Source: Paraglaciecola mesophila KMM 241 (GTDB taxonomy: Bacteria; Pseudomonadota; Gammaproteobacteria; Enterobacterales; Alteromonadaceae). Taken from it: a stretch of 54,962 bases of DNA. Under the pieces are notes generated by a model that saw only the letters and a program-made list of their open reading frames with translations, did no database searches and was not told the DNA's origin. The stretch is from assembly GCF_000315015.1 (NCBI RefSeq), contig NZ_BAEP01000021.1, positions 1-54,962 on the forward strand, written 5' to 3'. Shown here in pieces: positions 45,173 through 53,572 of the stretch (position 1 is the first letter of the stretch; each line of letters opens with the position of its first letter). The position numbers and the translations under genes were made by a program.

Positions 45173-45715
45173 ATGAATGTCGTCGACAAAAAAACTGAGA
45201 ATAGCCAAGATGCTGTTTCTAACCGACGTAAGTTTCTGTTAAAGGGATCTGCCGCTGCACTCATAGTGAGCCTTCCATCGAAAGCTACCTGGGCTACAAC
45301 GGCCAATGGTTTTACGGTATCGGGCAACTTGTCAGGAAATTTATCACAAGCGTGTACCACCACAACGATTGCTGGAGTATCACCCGCTACTTGGCTAGTA
45401 GATGCTAAGAATGATCAAAACCTAAAAGACTCGCTAAAAGCGGTTAAGTGGGACACCGTTTTTAGTATTTCTACTACAGGTACGTATACAAACAATAATG
45501 GGGGAGTGGTTAGCCGACCTCATCTGTATCGTGTTTTATGGCAAGGTTCTGACATCGACAAAAGTTTAGTCGCTGGTTACTTGAATGCTTATTATGGAAA
45601 TTATCCATTGTCGTCGGAAGTGACCCCTGAGATGTATGCTTCAATGCTTGAGGAAGAAGCGATGAACAATCAGGGTGCGCTTATGGATGCCTTGAGTCAA
45701 ACCTATACGCGATAG
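45173..45715 (+). CDS. Tat-signal protein, putative client of the HprK-rel-A cassette
   Basis: A 180 aa protein I do not recognise by family. From ATG 45173 (GGAG 12 nt upstream) it has a twin-arginine signal, NRRKFLLKGSAAA (Arg18-Arg19) with a hydrophobic stretch and a cleavage-like TWA after residue 41. The mature part begins with Ser/Gly/Asn/Thr-rich repeats (TVSGNLSGNLSQACTTTTIAG), has one Cys, a central TWLVDAKNDQNLKDSLKAVKWDT, and ends EEEAMNNQGALMDALSQTYTR. The frame opens 14 residues earlier at a TTG with no support. The stop abuts the PqqD-like start, so it is the first gene of the cassette and the best candidate for the modified substrate. Confidence 0.75.
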   Translation: MNVVDKKTENSQDAVSNRRKFLLKGSAAALIVSLPSKATWATTANGFTVSGNLSGNLSQACTTTTIAGVSPATWLVDAKNDQNLKDSLKAVKWDTVFSISTTGTYTNNNGGVVSRPHLYRVLWQGSDIDKSLVAGYLNAYYGNYPLSSEVTPEMYASMLEEEAMNNQGALMDALSQTYTR

Positions 45716-46000
45716 TTGAAACCACTGCCGTTGAGTTTTTACCAAGTCAATCCAAACATATTGTTCTATAACGCCAGCGATTCGTCTGGCGTTTTTGTGT
45801 TTGTGCCTATCACGGGCAACTCTCTGAGATTGAGTGACCAATTTTTGGTTTTTTTTACTCAGTATCATTCTGGTATTCGCTTTAATGAAGAGCAAATGCT
45901 CGCTCTATTTCCCGATTCCTCCTTGTTCGACATTCAACAATCAATCAGGCACCTCGAATCTGAGTGCGTCATTCAGAAGGTCGAACCCATTGAGACTTAA
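45716..46000 (+). CDS. PqqD-like protein of the HPr-rel-A system
   Basis: A 94 aa protein. FYQVNPNILFYNASDSSGVFVFVPITGNSLRLSD and the C-terminal IQQSIRHLESECVIQKVE resemble the PqqD fold, which in RiPP pathways binds a leader peptide and presents it to a modifying enzyme. It fits the HPr-rel-A PqqD family (TIGR04353 type). The start TTG touches the preceding TAG directly, so translation is probably coupled to the Tat-signal protein. A second TTG at 45731 is an alternative start. Its stop overlaps the kinase start by 11 bp. Confidence 0.7.
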   Translation: MKPLPLSFYQVNPNILFYNASDSSGVFVFVPITGNSLRLSDQFLVFFTQYHSGIRFNEEQMLALFPDSSLFDIQQSIRHLESECVIQKVEPIET

Positions 46001-46901
46001 GAACATATCAGAAAGTGAAGCCGCTGAGAGATTGATAAAGGGTCAAATCAACATCGATTTGGGCGTGGCAGCATTTGGTGTTCAATCTTCATTGCCCGAT
46101 GTGCAGCGTGTGTTCTATCAGCTGTATGGTGACTATAAGTTACTTGATGAAGCATCTCCTGCGGATTTTCGGGTTGCCGTGCAATCGCCTCAATCCTTGA
46201 GACGCTGGTATAAACCGCAAATTCACTTTCTTCTCGATGAGTTCGTGCCATTTTTACCCTTACCACGCTCGCAAGCGTATCCAGTGTTAGAGTGGGGAAT
46301 GAACTGGTGTATGGCGTCTCATATGCACAGATATTTATTGCTTCACGGTGCTGTGCTTGAAAAAGACGGCAAAGCGATAATTTTCCCGGCACCACCTGGC
46401 TCAGGTAAGAGCACGTTAACGGCCTACTTGGCCCATAGCGGTTGGCGCTTACTCTCAGACGAAATGACGGTTATTAATTTAGAAACCGGCCTAGTTCACC
46501 CGTTTGTTCGTCCAATCTGTTTAAAGAATAATTCAATAGATTTGGTAAAATCGTGGTTTCCTGAGGTGACTATCTCAAATATCGCCAGAGACACTAACAA
46601 AGGCGATGTGGCTCACGTCAAGCCGCCTATTGCAAGTATTGATAATATTAAGCAAACAGCTCAGGTGATAGCTGTTGTATTACCCAAATACACAGCTGAT
46701 GTTATGTTAGATATCTACAGTTTAACCAAGGCAGATGCGTTTCAAGCGCTGTCAGACAATGCGTTCAACGACTCGGTATTAGGAGCTGACGGTTTTCTCG
46801 CACTGCAAAAGTTAGTCGAAAGTACGGACGCAGTGGAAATACATTATAACGACTTAGCCGAAGTCTCGGCCTTTTTGAATGAAGGGCAGTTTGCACCGTG
46901 A
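45990..46901 (+). CDS. HPr-kinase-related protein (HprK-rel-A type)
   Basis: A 303 aa protein related to the C-terminal domain of HPr kinase. The P-loop PAPPGSGKSTL has Lys140, followed by HSGWRLLSDEM, the HprK-like Asp-Glu metal block at 157-158. HRYLLLHGAVLEKDG just before the P-loop is also kinase-like. TTG 45990 is chosen because AGAAGG lies 9 nt upstream and the family-like sequence RLKNISESEAAERLIKG begins there; the frame runs open to 45834 but that part is a shadow of the PqqD-like gene. It presumably phosphorylates a Ser or other group on a peptide. It overlaps both neighbours. Confidence 0.82.
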   Translation: MRLKNISESEAAERLIKGQINIDLGVAAFGVQSSLPDVQRVFYQLYGDYKLLDEASPADFRVAVQSPQSLRRWYKPQIHFLLDEFVPFLPLPRSQAYPVLEWGMNWCMASHMHRYLLLHGAVLEKDGKAIIFPAPPGSGKSTLTAYLAHSGWRLLSDEMTVINLETGLVHPFVRPICLKNNSIDLVKSWFPEVTISNIARDTNKGDVAHVKPPIASIDNIKQTAQVIAVVLPKYTADVMLDIYSLTKADAFQALSDNAFNDSVLGADGFLALQKLVESTDAVEIHYNDLAEVSAFLNEGQFAP

Positions 46902-48034
46902 ATGCTATAACTAGGTATACAGGCCACTTAGTCACACTGCTGTCAGGTAGTGTGCCAAAGTCTATTTCGCTCGTAGAGTGGGAATTGCTTATAAGGATCG
47001 CTCGTGAAGCATCGGTCTTACCAAGAGTTGCTTATGCGCTTGATACTGTCATGGAATCGGTTCCTGAGTACGCGCAAACGCACCTTATTTCCGCTAAATA
47101 TCATGCAAAATTACTCGCTCAGCAAGTGCAATTTGAGGCCCGCGAATTCAAGCGAATTTTACCTGTTGAGCTGCAAGCCGAAATTATTTATCTAAAAGGA
47201 GCTGCTTACACATTATCAGGATGTACCGCAGGTAGAGGGCGTGTTTTCTCTGATATTGATATGTTGGTATCAAAAACCAATTTACGTGAAGTTGAAGCAC
47301 GTTTAAGCGTATATGCATGGTTTACTCAGCCAACAGATGACTATGATGATATGTATTATCGTCAGTGGGCCCATGAAATTCCGCCTTTGAAGCACTCAGG
47401 GCGAGGCACAATATTAGATGTACACCATAATTTAGTGCCGCTTATCAGTGGTAAAGCCCCAGATATAAATGATTTTACCGCTGGTGCTCGGACGTTATCC
47501 TGTGGCGCGCGCGTCTTATCGCCAGGTGCTATGATATTGCACAGCGCTGTGCACTTGTTTTATCAAGAAGAATACCATCATGGCTTTCGCGACTTGTCGG
47601 ACTTGCACTTGCTGTTTAGCGAGTTTGGATGTGAGCAAGCATTTTGGGATGAGCTATTTATTCTGGCGCAAAAAACAGGATTTGGTTTAGAGCTCGCCCT
47701 AGCATTACGTTATGTAAATATGCTGTTCGATACCCATATTCCACAAGCTGAATTACATAAAAGCCAACTTTGGCTGCCACCTAAAATTAAACTAAAAATA
47801 TTTGATTGGATCTACTCTAGAGTACTGCAACCGCATCATACATTATGTAACGTGAGTGGGTTGGGCTTAGCCAATACGATGGCGTTGGTGAGAGGGCATT
47901 GGATAAAAATGCCAGTGCATATTTTGCTCATGCATACGGCTGCCAAAGGTTACAGAAATATGTTGAAGTGGGTGGCTGGCAAAGGAGTGAATAAGCCGGA
48001 TAGCGCGAAGAACAACGCGCCACCAGGCATTTAA
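46898..48034 (+). CDS. NTP_transf_5-type nucleotidyltransferase
   Basis: A 378 aa protein of the nucleotidyltransferase family PF14907. The active-site region is IIYLKGAAYTLSGCTAGRGRVFSDIDMLV, with metal-binding Asp119 and Asp121 in the DxD pattern, followed by LKHSGRGTILDVHHNLVPLISGKAP. HDxxH-like LHSAVHLFYQEEYHHGFRDLSDLHLLF near residue 215 is also typical. It starts with GTG overlapping the kinase stop (GTGA), so the three enzymes are translationally coupled. The transferred nucleotide and the target are unknown. Confidence 0.82.
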   Translation: MNAITRYTGHLVTLLSGSVPKSISLVEWELLIRIAREASVLPRVAYALDTVMESVPEYAQTHLISAKYHAKLLAQQVQFEAREFKRILPVELQAEIIYLKGAAYTLSGCTAGRGRVFSDIDMLVSKTNLREVEARLSVYAWFTQPTDDYDDMYYRQWAHEIPPLKHSGRGTILDVHHNLVPLISGKAPDINDFTAGARTLSCGARVLSPGAMILHSAVHLFYQEEYHHGFRDLSDLHLLFSEFGCEQAFWDELFILAQKTGFGLELALALRYVNMLFDTHIPQAELHKSQLWLPPKIKLKIFDWIYSRVLQPHHTLCNVSGLGLANTMALVRGHWIKMPVHILLMHTAAKGYRNMLKWVAGKGVNKPDSAKNNAPPGI

Positions 48035-48055
48035 CGTCTGTGTTTAAAAGAACCG

Positions 48056-50230
48056 CTACTGAGTGACTAGTTTATCTTTCATTTCTCTGCGCTTAGCGTG
48101 CAAAACAGGTTCGGTGTAACCATTTGGCTGCTCCGTTCCTTGTAGTATCAGCTCTTGAGCGGCTTGAAACGCAATTGATTCTATAGGATCAGGCATCATA
48201 GGGATGTATTCCTTATCTGAGCTATTTTGTTCATCGACTAACTGCGCCATACGTAACATTGAGTCATTTATTTGCGCCTCGTTAATTAAGCCATGCAACA
48301 ACCAATTAGCGATGTGCTGGCTTGATATACGCAGCGTTGCTCTGTCTTCCATTAGGCCAACGTTATTGATGTCCGGCACTTTAGAGCAGCCAATCCCTTG
48401 GTGAACCCAGCGAACCACATAGCCTAAAATCCCTTGAACATTATTGTCTAGCTCACGCTGAATGTCTTGCTCGCTCAAGCTGGAACGGTTAGCCATAAGA
48501 GGTACGGTTAAGATATCATCCAGCCCATCAAAGTTATTGCTTGCAATCGGATTACGCAGGCTAAATACATCAATCTGGTGATAATGCAAGGCGTGCAAGG
48601 TCGCAGCGGTCGGGGAGGGAACCCAAGCGGTGTTGGCACCCGACTGAGGGTGATTGGTTTTACTTTGCATCATGTCTGCCATGTTATCTGGAATTGGCCA
48701 CATGCCTTTCCCAATTTGCGCTTTGCCTGACATACCTGCGTCTACACCAATTTTTACGTTGGCCAACTCGTAGGCAGTCAACCAAGGCTGTTGCTTGATT
48801 TCAGCTTTTAACGCAAACGGCCCTAAATGCATAGAGGTATGAATTTCATCCCCAGTTCTATCCAAGAAGCCCGTATTAATGAATACGGCGCGCGCTTTGG
48901 CCGCATTGATACATGCTCTCAAATTCACGCTTGTACGGCGTTCTTCGTCCATAATGCCCATTTTCAATGTATTTTTAGGCAGTGCCAAAGCATCTTCTAC
49001 TTGGCTAAACAACGTGTCAGCGAACGCCACTTCCTCTGAGCCATGCATTTTAGGTTTAACAATATAAATACTGCCCGCTTTACTGTTGCGATATTGGCCA
49101 TTGTCTAGCAAATCATGTTTGGCGATTAGGCTGGTGATAACCGCGTCCATTATCCCTTCGTAGATGGGCTTACCCTGAAACAAGATTGCGTCGTTCGTCA
49201 TTAAATGGCCTACGTTACGTACAAACATCATACTGCGACCATTTAGCGAAAAGGGCTTGCCTGTAAGCGTAGTGTAATTTCGATCTGCACTTAAACGCCT
49301 GACGGAGGAGCCGCTTGGTTTACTTAGGCTTACTTCAAGCGTGCCTTTAATCAGTCCTAGCCAGTTCTGATACACCAAGGTTTTATCTTCAGCATCCACT
49401 GCGGCAACTGAGTCTTCACAATCCATAATAGTTGTCAGTGCTGATTCAACTAATATGTCTTTCATGCCACTGGGGTCGCTTTGCCCTATTTGATGAGTGC
49501 GATCAAATTGCAGTTCTACGTGCAGGCCATTATGTTGCAACAAAATGGCGCTAGGGTTGTTCTTATCGCCAATAAATCCAAGTAACTGGCTAGGATGAGA
49601 CAAGGTCGCTGTGCTCGCATCGGCTAGCGTTACCACTAGCTGACCCGAAGTAATATCATAACCTTGACTGGTGATATGGGAGCCATTGGTTAATGGTGCG
49701 ATAACATCGAGCCACTTTCTTGCGTACTGTATAACCTTTTGCCCTCTTGCGGGATTGTATTCTTTTGTCCGCGTAGCGCCGTTATCTTCAGGGATAACAT
49801 CTGAACCGTAGGCTGCATCATATAAACTCCCCCATCGGGCATTAGCAGCGTTAAGAGCGAAGCGCGCGTTATTGATAGGCACTACAAGTTGTGGGCCGGC
49901 CATGGTAGCTACTTCATCGTCGACGTTATCGGTGGTAATAGAGAAATCCGCTGGTGGCGTTTCCAAGTAGCCAATTTCTTGAAGGAAAGCTTTGTAGCTG
50001 ACAGGCTCTAAGGTTGGATGAGACTGGCAATACGCATCGATTTTTTGTTGTAGCAAGTCGCGCTTAGCCAATAAGGCATCATTAACTGGTGTAAGCTGGG
50101 CTAGAATATTGCTAAAACCAGCCCAAAATTCTGTGGGGGCGACTTCACTACCAGGTAAAGCCTGCTCTTCGATAAAGGCAGCAAGCTGAGGCGCTACCTG
50201 TAATTGTTCACGTTGAATATATTGTTGCAT
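48056..50230 (-). CDS. glcB: Malate synthase G
   Basis: Glyoxylate-shunt enzyme condensing glyoxylate and acetyl-CoA to malate. Its 724 aa length is that of malate synthase G rather than the shorter form A. LTTIMDCEDSVAAVDAEDK, FVRNVGHLMTNDA, GIMDEERRTSVNLRACI and KGMWPIPDNMADMMQ are the TIM-barrel signatures. C-terminal CSKVPDINNVGLMEDRATLRISSQHIANWL contains the Glu-Asp catalytic block. The ATG has GGAG 6 nt upstream. A LysR gene and a dyad lie directly upstream, and isocitrate lyase is on the same strand 1.3 kb further up. The end faces the nucleotidyltransferase gene 21 bp away. Confidence 0.95.
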   Translation of the reverse strand: MQQYIQREQLQVAPQLAAFIEEQALPGSEVAPTEFWAGFSNILAQLTPVNDALLAKRDLLQQKIDAYCQSHPTLEPVSYKAFLQEIGYLETPPADFSITTDNVDDEVATMAGPQLVVPINNARFALNAANARWGSLYDAAYGSDVIPEDNGATRTKEYNPARGQKVIQYARKWLDVIAPLTNGSHITSQGYDITSGQLVVTLADASTATLSHPSQLLGFIGDKNNPSAILLQHNGLHVELQFDRTHQIGQSDPSGMKDILVESALTTIMDCEDSVAAVDAEDKTLVYQNWLGLIKGTLEVSLSKPSGSSVRRLSADRNYTTLTGKPFSLNGRSMMFVRNVGHLMTNDAILFQGKPIYEGIMDAVITSLIAKHDLLDNGQYRNSKAGSIYIVKPKMHGSEEVAFADTLFSQVEDALALPKNTLKMGIMDEERRTSVNLRACINAAKARAVFINTGFLDRTGDEIHTSMHLGPFALKAEIKQQPWLTAYELANVKIGVDAGMSGKAQIGKGMWPIPDNMADMMQSKTNHPQSGANTAWVPSPTAATLHALHYHQIDVFSLRNPIASNNFDGLDDILTVPLMANRSSLSEQDIQRELDNNVQGILGYVVRWVHQGIGCSKVPDINNVGLMEDRATLRISSQHIANWLLHGLINEAQINDSMLRMAQLVDEQNSSDKEYIPMMPDPIESIAFQAAQELILQGTEQPNGYTEPVLHAKRREMKDKLVTQ

Positions 50231-50268
50231 GCTCTACTCCATTGATAAGGCTATGAACCCAGTCTACG

Positions 50269-50283
50269 AACTAAAACTTAGTT
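50269..50283 (-). promoter_or_regulatory. Dyad upstream of malate synthase
   Basis: AACTAA-N3-TTAGTT is a perfect 15 bp dyad about 40 bp upstream of the malate synthase start, next to the LysR gene. It has the position of an operator, possibly for that LysR protein, but the link is only positional. Confidence 0.3.
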
Positions 50284-50328
50284 TGTTTAATTTATGGTTT
50301 CTATCTCAGCTATTTATTTTATGAATGA

Positions 50329-51273
50329 TTATTGTGCAGACAAGGTTTCGCCAACGTCTGTTATCAAGCGACGTAACCAAATATGCCCAGCATCGTGGTG
50401 CAACAAAGCACTCCAGGCCATTTTTAGGCCAATCGGTGGGATATCAAACGGTGGGTCTAAGATCACAATATTTGGGTCGTTTTCATATAGCGCAGCTGCT
50501 TTACTTGGCAATGTTGCCACTAAGTTCTGCACCTTGGCGAGTTGTAAAGCGACGTGATAATGGCGAGTAAACACCCTGATGTCGCGCTTTTGACCAATTT
50601 TAGTCAGCTCGGCATCTACCCATCCCAATTTTTGCACTTCATTCGGATCTATCCCGACACCCACACCAAAGCCGGTTTTACTTACCCAAATATGCTTGCT
50701 GTCGATGTAATTTTGCAGCGTAAAGTTATCTACTATGGGATTGTTACTGCTAACAACACAGGCAAAGCGATCGTACCAAACGACTTTTTGGTGGAACGAT
50801 AACGGTAACTCTTCAAAGCGGTTAATGGCCATATCCACTTTACCTTGCTCAACATCATGAAAGGTCACGTCGCTTGGGGTAATCATATCCAGCGTTATGT
50901 TTGGTGCCACTTTGGCCAACTGGCGTATCACCTCAAGGAGCAACGTGGACTCAGCGTAATCGCTGGCCATGATCCTAAATGTACGCTTACTGGTTTCAGG
51001 TACAAAGTCTGTCTCTGGTTGAATAGAGGCCTCAAGTTTAGATAACACATCGCGTATAACGGGTTGCAGTTCTAGAGCTCGCTTTGTTGGTGTCATCCCG
51101 TCACTGGTGCGCACCAGTAAGGGATCTTTAAAAAGATCTCGCAGGCGCTTTAAACCATTGCTCATGGCAGGTTGGGTGATACTGAGTTGATTTGCTGCGC
51201 GGGTGACGCTGCCTTCTCGCAGCAATACGTCCAGATACACCAATAAATTGAGGTCTACTTTTGAAATATTCAT
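50329..51273 (-). CDS. LysR family transcriptional regulator
   Basis: A 314 aa regulator. Residues 7-66 form the winged helix-turn-helix, DLNLLVYLDVLLREGSVTRAANQLSITQPAMSNGLKRLRDLF, and residues 95-300 the periplasmic-binding-protein-like effector domain (RTFRIMASDYAESTLLLEVI ... NPIVDNFTLQNYID). It resembles the PcpR/NodD-like branch of the family. It lies on the same strand between aceA and glcB, 98 bp upstream of glcB, so it may control the glyoxylate shunt. The effector is unknown. Confidence 0.9.
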   Translation of the reverse strand: MNISKVDLNLLVYLDVLLREGSVTRAANQLSITQPAMSNGLKRLRDLFKDPLLVRTSDGMTPTKRALELQPVIRDVLSKLEASIQPETDFVPETSKRTFRIMASDYAESTLLLEVIRQLAKVAPNITLDMITPSDVTFHDVEQGKVDMAINRFEELPLSFHQKVVWYDRFACVVSSNNPIVDNFTLQNYIDSKHIWVSKTGFGVGVGIDPNEVQKLGWVDAELTKIGQKRDIRVFTRHYHVALQLAKVQNLVATLPSKAAALYENDPNIVILDPPFDIPPIGLKMAWSALLHHDAGHIWLRRLITDVGETLSAQ

Positions 51274-51486
51274 AATATTAATGCACTTAATGTTTTCTAT
51301 TGTGTAAGCAGATTGTACTCAGATGAGAAAAAGATACTAGTAGGTGAGTGAAAAATTTTAAGTTTATGTATTAAAAGGATTATTTTTTTTATTGACTGCG
51401 TGTGCTGATGAATTTAGTAGAAAGATTAATATAAAAGTTTGATGTTAAAGAAATACTCATTTTACAAATGAATGCTGTTCTGCAGG

Positions 51487-51517
51487 CAAAAAAATAGCAG
51501 GTTACCCTGCTATTTTT
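51487..51517 (-). terminator. Rho-independent terminator of aceA
   Basis: AAAATAGCAGG and CCTGCTATTTT (51491-51516) make a perfect 11 bp stem with a 4 nt loop. On the - strand it is followed by a run of Ts and starts about 20 nt after the isocitrate lyase stop. Confidence 0.85.
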
Positions 51518-51536
51518 ATACTTTGAAAGTTAGACG

Positions 51537-53138
51537 TTAGACTGCAACGTCGAACTGATTCATGGTGTTGTCTTTGCCTGACGCTTTAAGCGCTTGGTCG
51601 CCAGAGAAATACTCTTTATGATCATCCCCTAGGTTAGAGCCCGCCATTGCTTGGTGTTTAACACACGCTAGCCCTTCACGTAGCTCTTTACGTTGAACAC
51701 CTTTAACATAAGCTAGCATGCCTTCTTCACCGAAGTAACCTTTCGCTAGGTTATCAGTTGACAGTGCTGCCGTATGGTAAGTAGGTAACGTAATCAAGTG
51801 ATGGAATATACCCGCTTCACGTGCTGCATCCGCTTGGAATGTACGTACTTTTTCATCTGCTTCTTGAGCCAATTCAGAGGCATCATAACGCGCAGACATT
51901 AACTCTTCACGATTGTAGCCAGACACATCTTTACCTGCTTCAGACCAAGCATCGAAAACTTGCTGGCGGAAGTTTAGCGTCCAGTTGAACGAAGGTGAGT
52001 TGTTATAAACTAATTTCGCATCAGGTACTTCTTTACGAATAGCACTTACCATTTCACCAATTTGTTGAACGTGCGGTTTTTCAGTTTCAATCCACAATAA
52101 GTCAGCGCCATTTTGCAGCGATGTAATGCAGTCAAGTACTACGCGGTCAAAGCCAGTGTCTGCTTTGAATTTGTATAAACCATTCGGTAAACGAACTGGT
52201 TTTACTAGCTTGCCGTCAAGTTTCAATACTGAATCGCCATCTTTCAAATCATCAACAGAATCAACTGCTGAGGTTTCTAAAAAGGCATTGTACTGGGCAG
52301 CCAAGTCGTTAGGCGATTGAGACACTGGGATTTTTTGAGTCAAGCCAGCACCTAAAGAGTCGGTACGCGCAACAATCACACCATCGTCTACGCCTAGCTC
52401 GAGAAACGCGTAACGTACGGCATTGATTTTACAAAGGAAGTCTTCATGAGGCACGGTTACTTTACCGTCTTGGTGACCACATTGTTTAGCATCAGATACT
52501 TGGTTTTCAATTTGAATACAGCACGCGCCTGCTTCAATCATCTTCTTAGCAAGTAAGTAGGTTGCTTCTTCATTACCAAAGCCTGCATCGATATCAGCAA
52601 TAATAGGAACGACATGGGTTTGGTAGTTATCGATTTTAGCTTGAATTTCTTGGGTGTCTTGACCAGCTTCTTTGGCACTATCAAGTGCGCTGAACAGCTC
52701 TCCAAGCTCTTTCGCATCGGCTTGGCGCAAGAAGGTATAAAGCTCTTCGATTAACGCAGGTACTGACGTTTTTTCGTGCATTGATTGGTCAGGCAAAGGA
52801 CCGAATTCAGAGCGTAGAGCTGCTACCATCCAACCAGACAAGTACAAGTAGCGTTTGTCTGTGGTGCCATGATGTTTTTTAATTGCCAACATTTTTTGTT
52901 GACCTATAAAGCCATGCCAGCAACCTAGAGACTGAGTATAAGAGCTTGAGTCTTTATCGTAATCAGCCATATCTTTACGCATGATACCCGCAGTGTATTT
53001 CGCAATGTCTAAGCCCGTTTTGAAGCGGTTTTGAGCTTTCATACGTGCTACATACTCTGGGTTGATAGCACTCCACGTTTGGCTATTTTCGCCAGTTAAG
53101 GTTTGGGCAGCTTGAATGTCATTTGTGTAGTTAGACAT
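51537..53138 (-). CDS. aceA: Isocitrate lyase (long form)
   Basis: Glyoxylate-shunt enzyme splitting isocitrate into glyoxylate and succinate. Its 533 aa length and the KQCGHQDGKVTVP active-site loop (Cys220) match the long Pseudomonas/Alteromonas-type enzyme rather than the ~434 aa Escherichia form. SLGCWHGFIGQQ, IADIDAGFGNEEATYLLAKKMIEAGA and YNNSPSFNW are further signatures. An AAGGAA ribosome site precedes the ATG. With glcB and the LysR gene it forms a glyoxylate-shunt block; a strong terminator follows. Confidence 0.96.
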   Translation of the reverse strand: MSNYTNDIQAAQTLTGENSQTWSAINPEYVARMKAQNRFKTGLDIAKYTAGIMRKDMADYDKDSSSYTQSLGCWHGFIGQQKMLAIKKHHGTTDKRYLYLSGWMVAALRSEFGPLPDQSMHEKTSVPALIEELYTFLRQADAKELGELFSALDSAKEAGQDTQEIQAKIDNYQTHVVPIIADIDAGFGNEEATYLLAKKMIEAGACCIQIENQVSDAKQCGHQDGKVTVPHEDFLCKINAVRYAFLELGVDDGVIVARTDSLGAGLTQKIPVSQSPNDLAAQYNAFLETSAVDSVDDLKDGDSVLKLDGKLVKPVRLPNGLYKFKADTGFDRVVLDCITSLQNGADLLWIETEKPHVQQIGEMVSAIRKEVPDAKLVYNNSPSFNWTLNFRQQVFDAWSEAGKDVSGYNREELMSARYDASELAQEADEKVRTFQADAAREAGIFHHLITLPTYHTAALSTDNLAKGYFGEEGMLAYVKGVQRKELREGLACVKHQAMAGSNLGDDHKEYFSGDQALKASGKDNTMNQFDVAV

Positions 53139-53572
53139 GACGATGTTCCTTATGTTTGTAGGTAAAATTTGATTAGCAGGTTGTAAACTGAATGTTGCTG
53201 CTAACCGATGACCAAATCCTACTAACAGAATTAAAATAACGAAAGGAAATGATATTGATTTTCGATATTTACTTAATGAATGATTGTTGGCTCGCTTTAA
53301 ATATAAAGGCGAAGAGAATTAATAAGCCCTGTAAAACAGCATAAAGTCGCCTTTTTAAGGTCGTAATAAAAATGTAGATCCCAGCAACATCTGTTTCGTT
53401 TTATCCATTTTGGACGGTTTTCTATACCGTGATGTACCTAAAAATTATAATTCAAATATTTTGCGACAAAAAACGCCAAGGTTTTTTCAAAAATATCGCC
53501 CCAATACTACGCCTTGTCACAAAAGGCTGCGTATAATCAAGCGTTTGAATATTAAGCAAATATAGGATTGAG
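53139..53572. promoter_or_regulatory. 434 bp divergent promoter region, aceA and alkaline phosphatase
   Basis: Noncoding A+T-rich region between divergent genes. It contains the aceA ribosome site, a nested hairpin (AAAGGCGA 53305-53312 with TCGCCTTT 53347-53354, enclosing CTGT/ACAG), and a TATAAT at 53532-53537 placed as a -10 for the phosphatase, whose ribosome site AGGA lies 6-9 nt before its ATG. I could not place a convincing -35, Pho box or sigma-54 site. Confidence 0.45.

Noticed and set aside
45834-45989. 52-residue extension of the HprK-related protein
   Set aside because: It is the PqqD-like gene read in another frame; a ribosome site and family-like sequence support TTG 45990.
50294-50570. 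Small + strand frames at the 3' end of the LysR gene
   Set aside because: They are shadows of the LysR coding sequence without ribosome sites or motifs.
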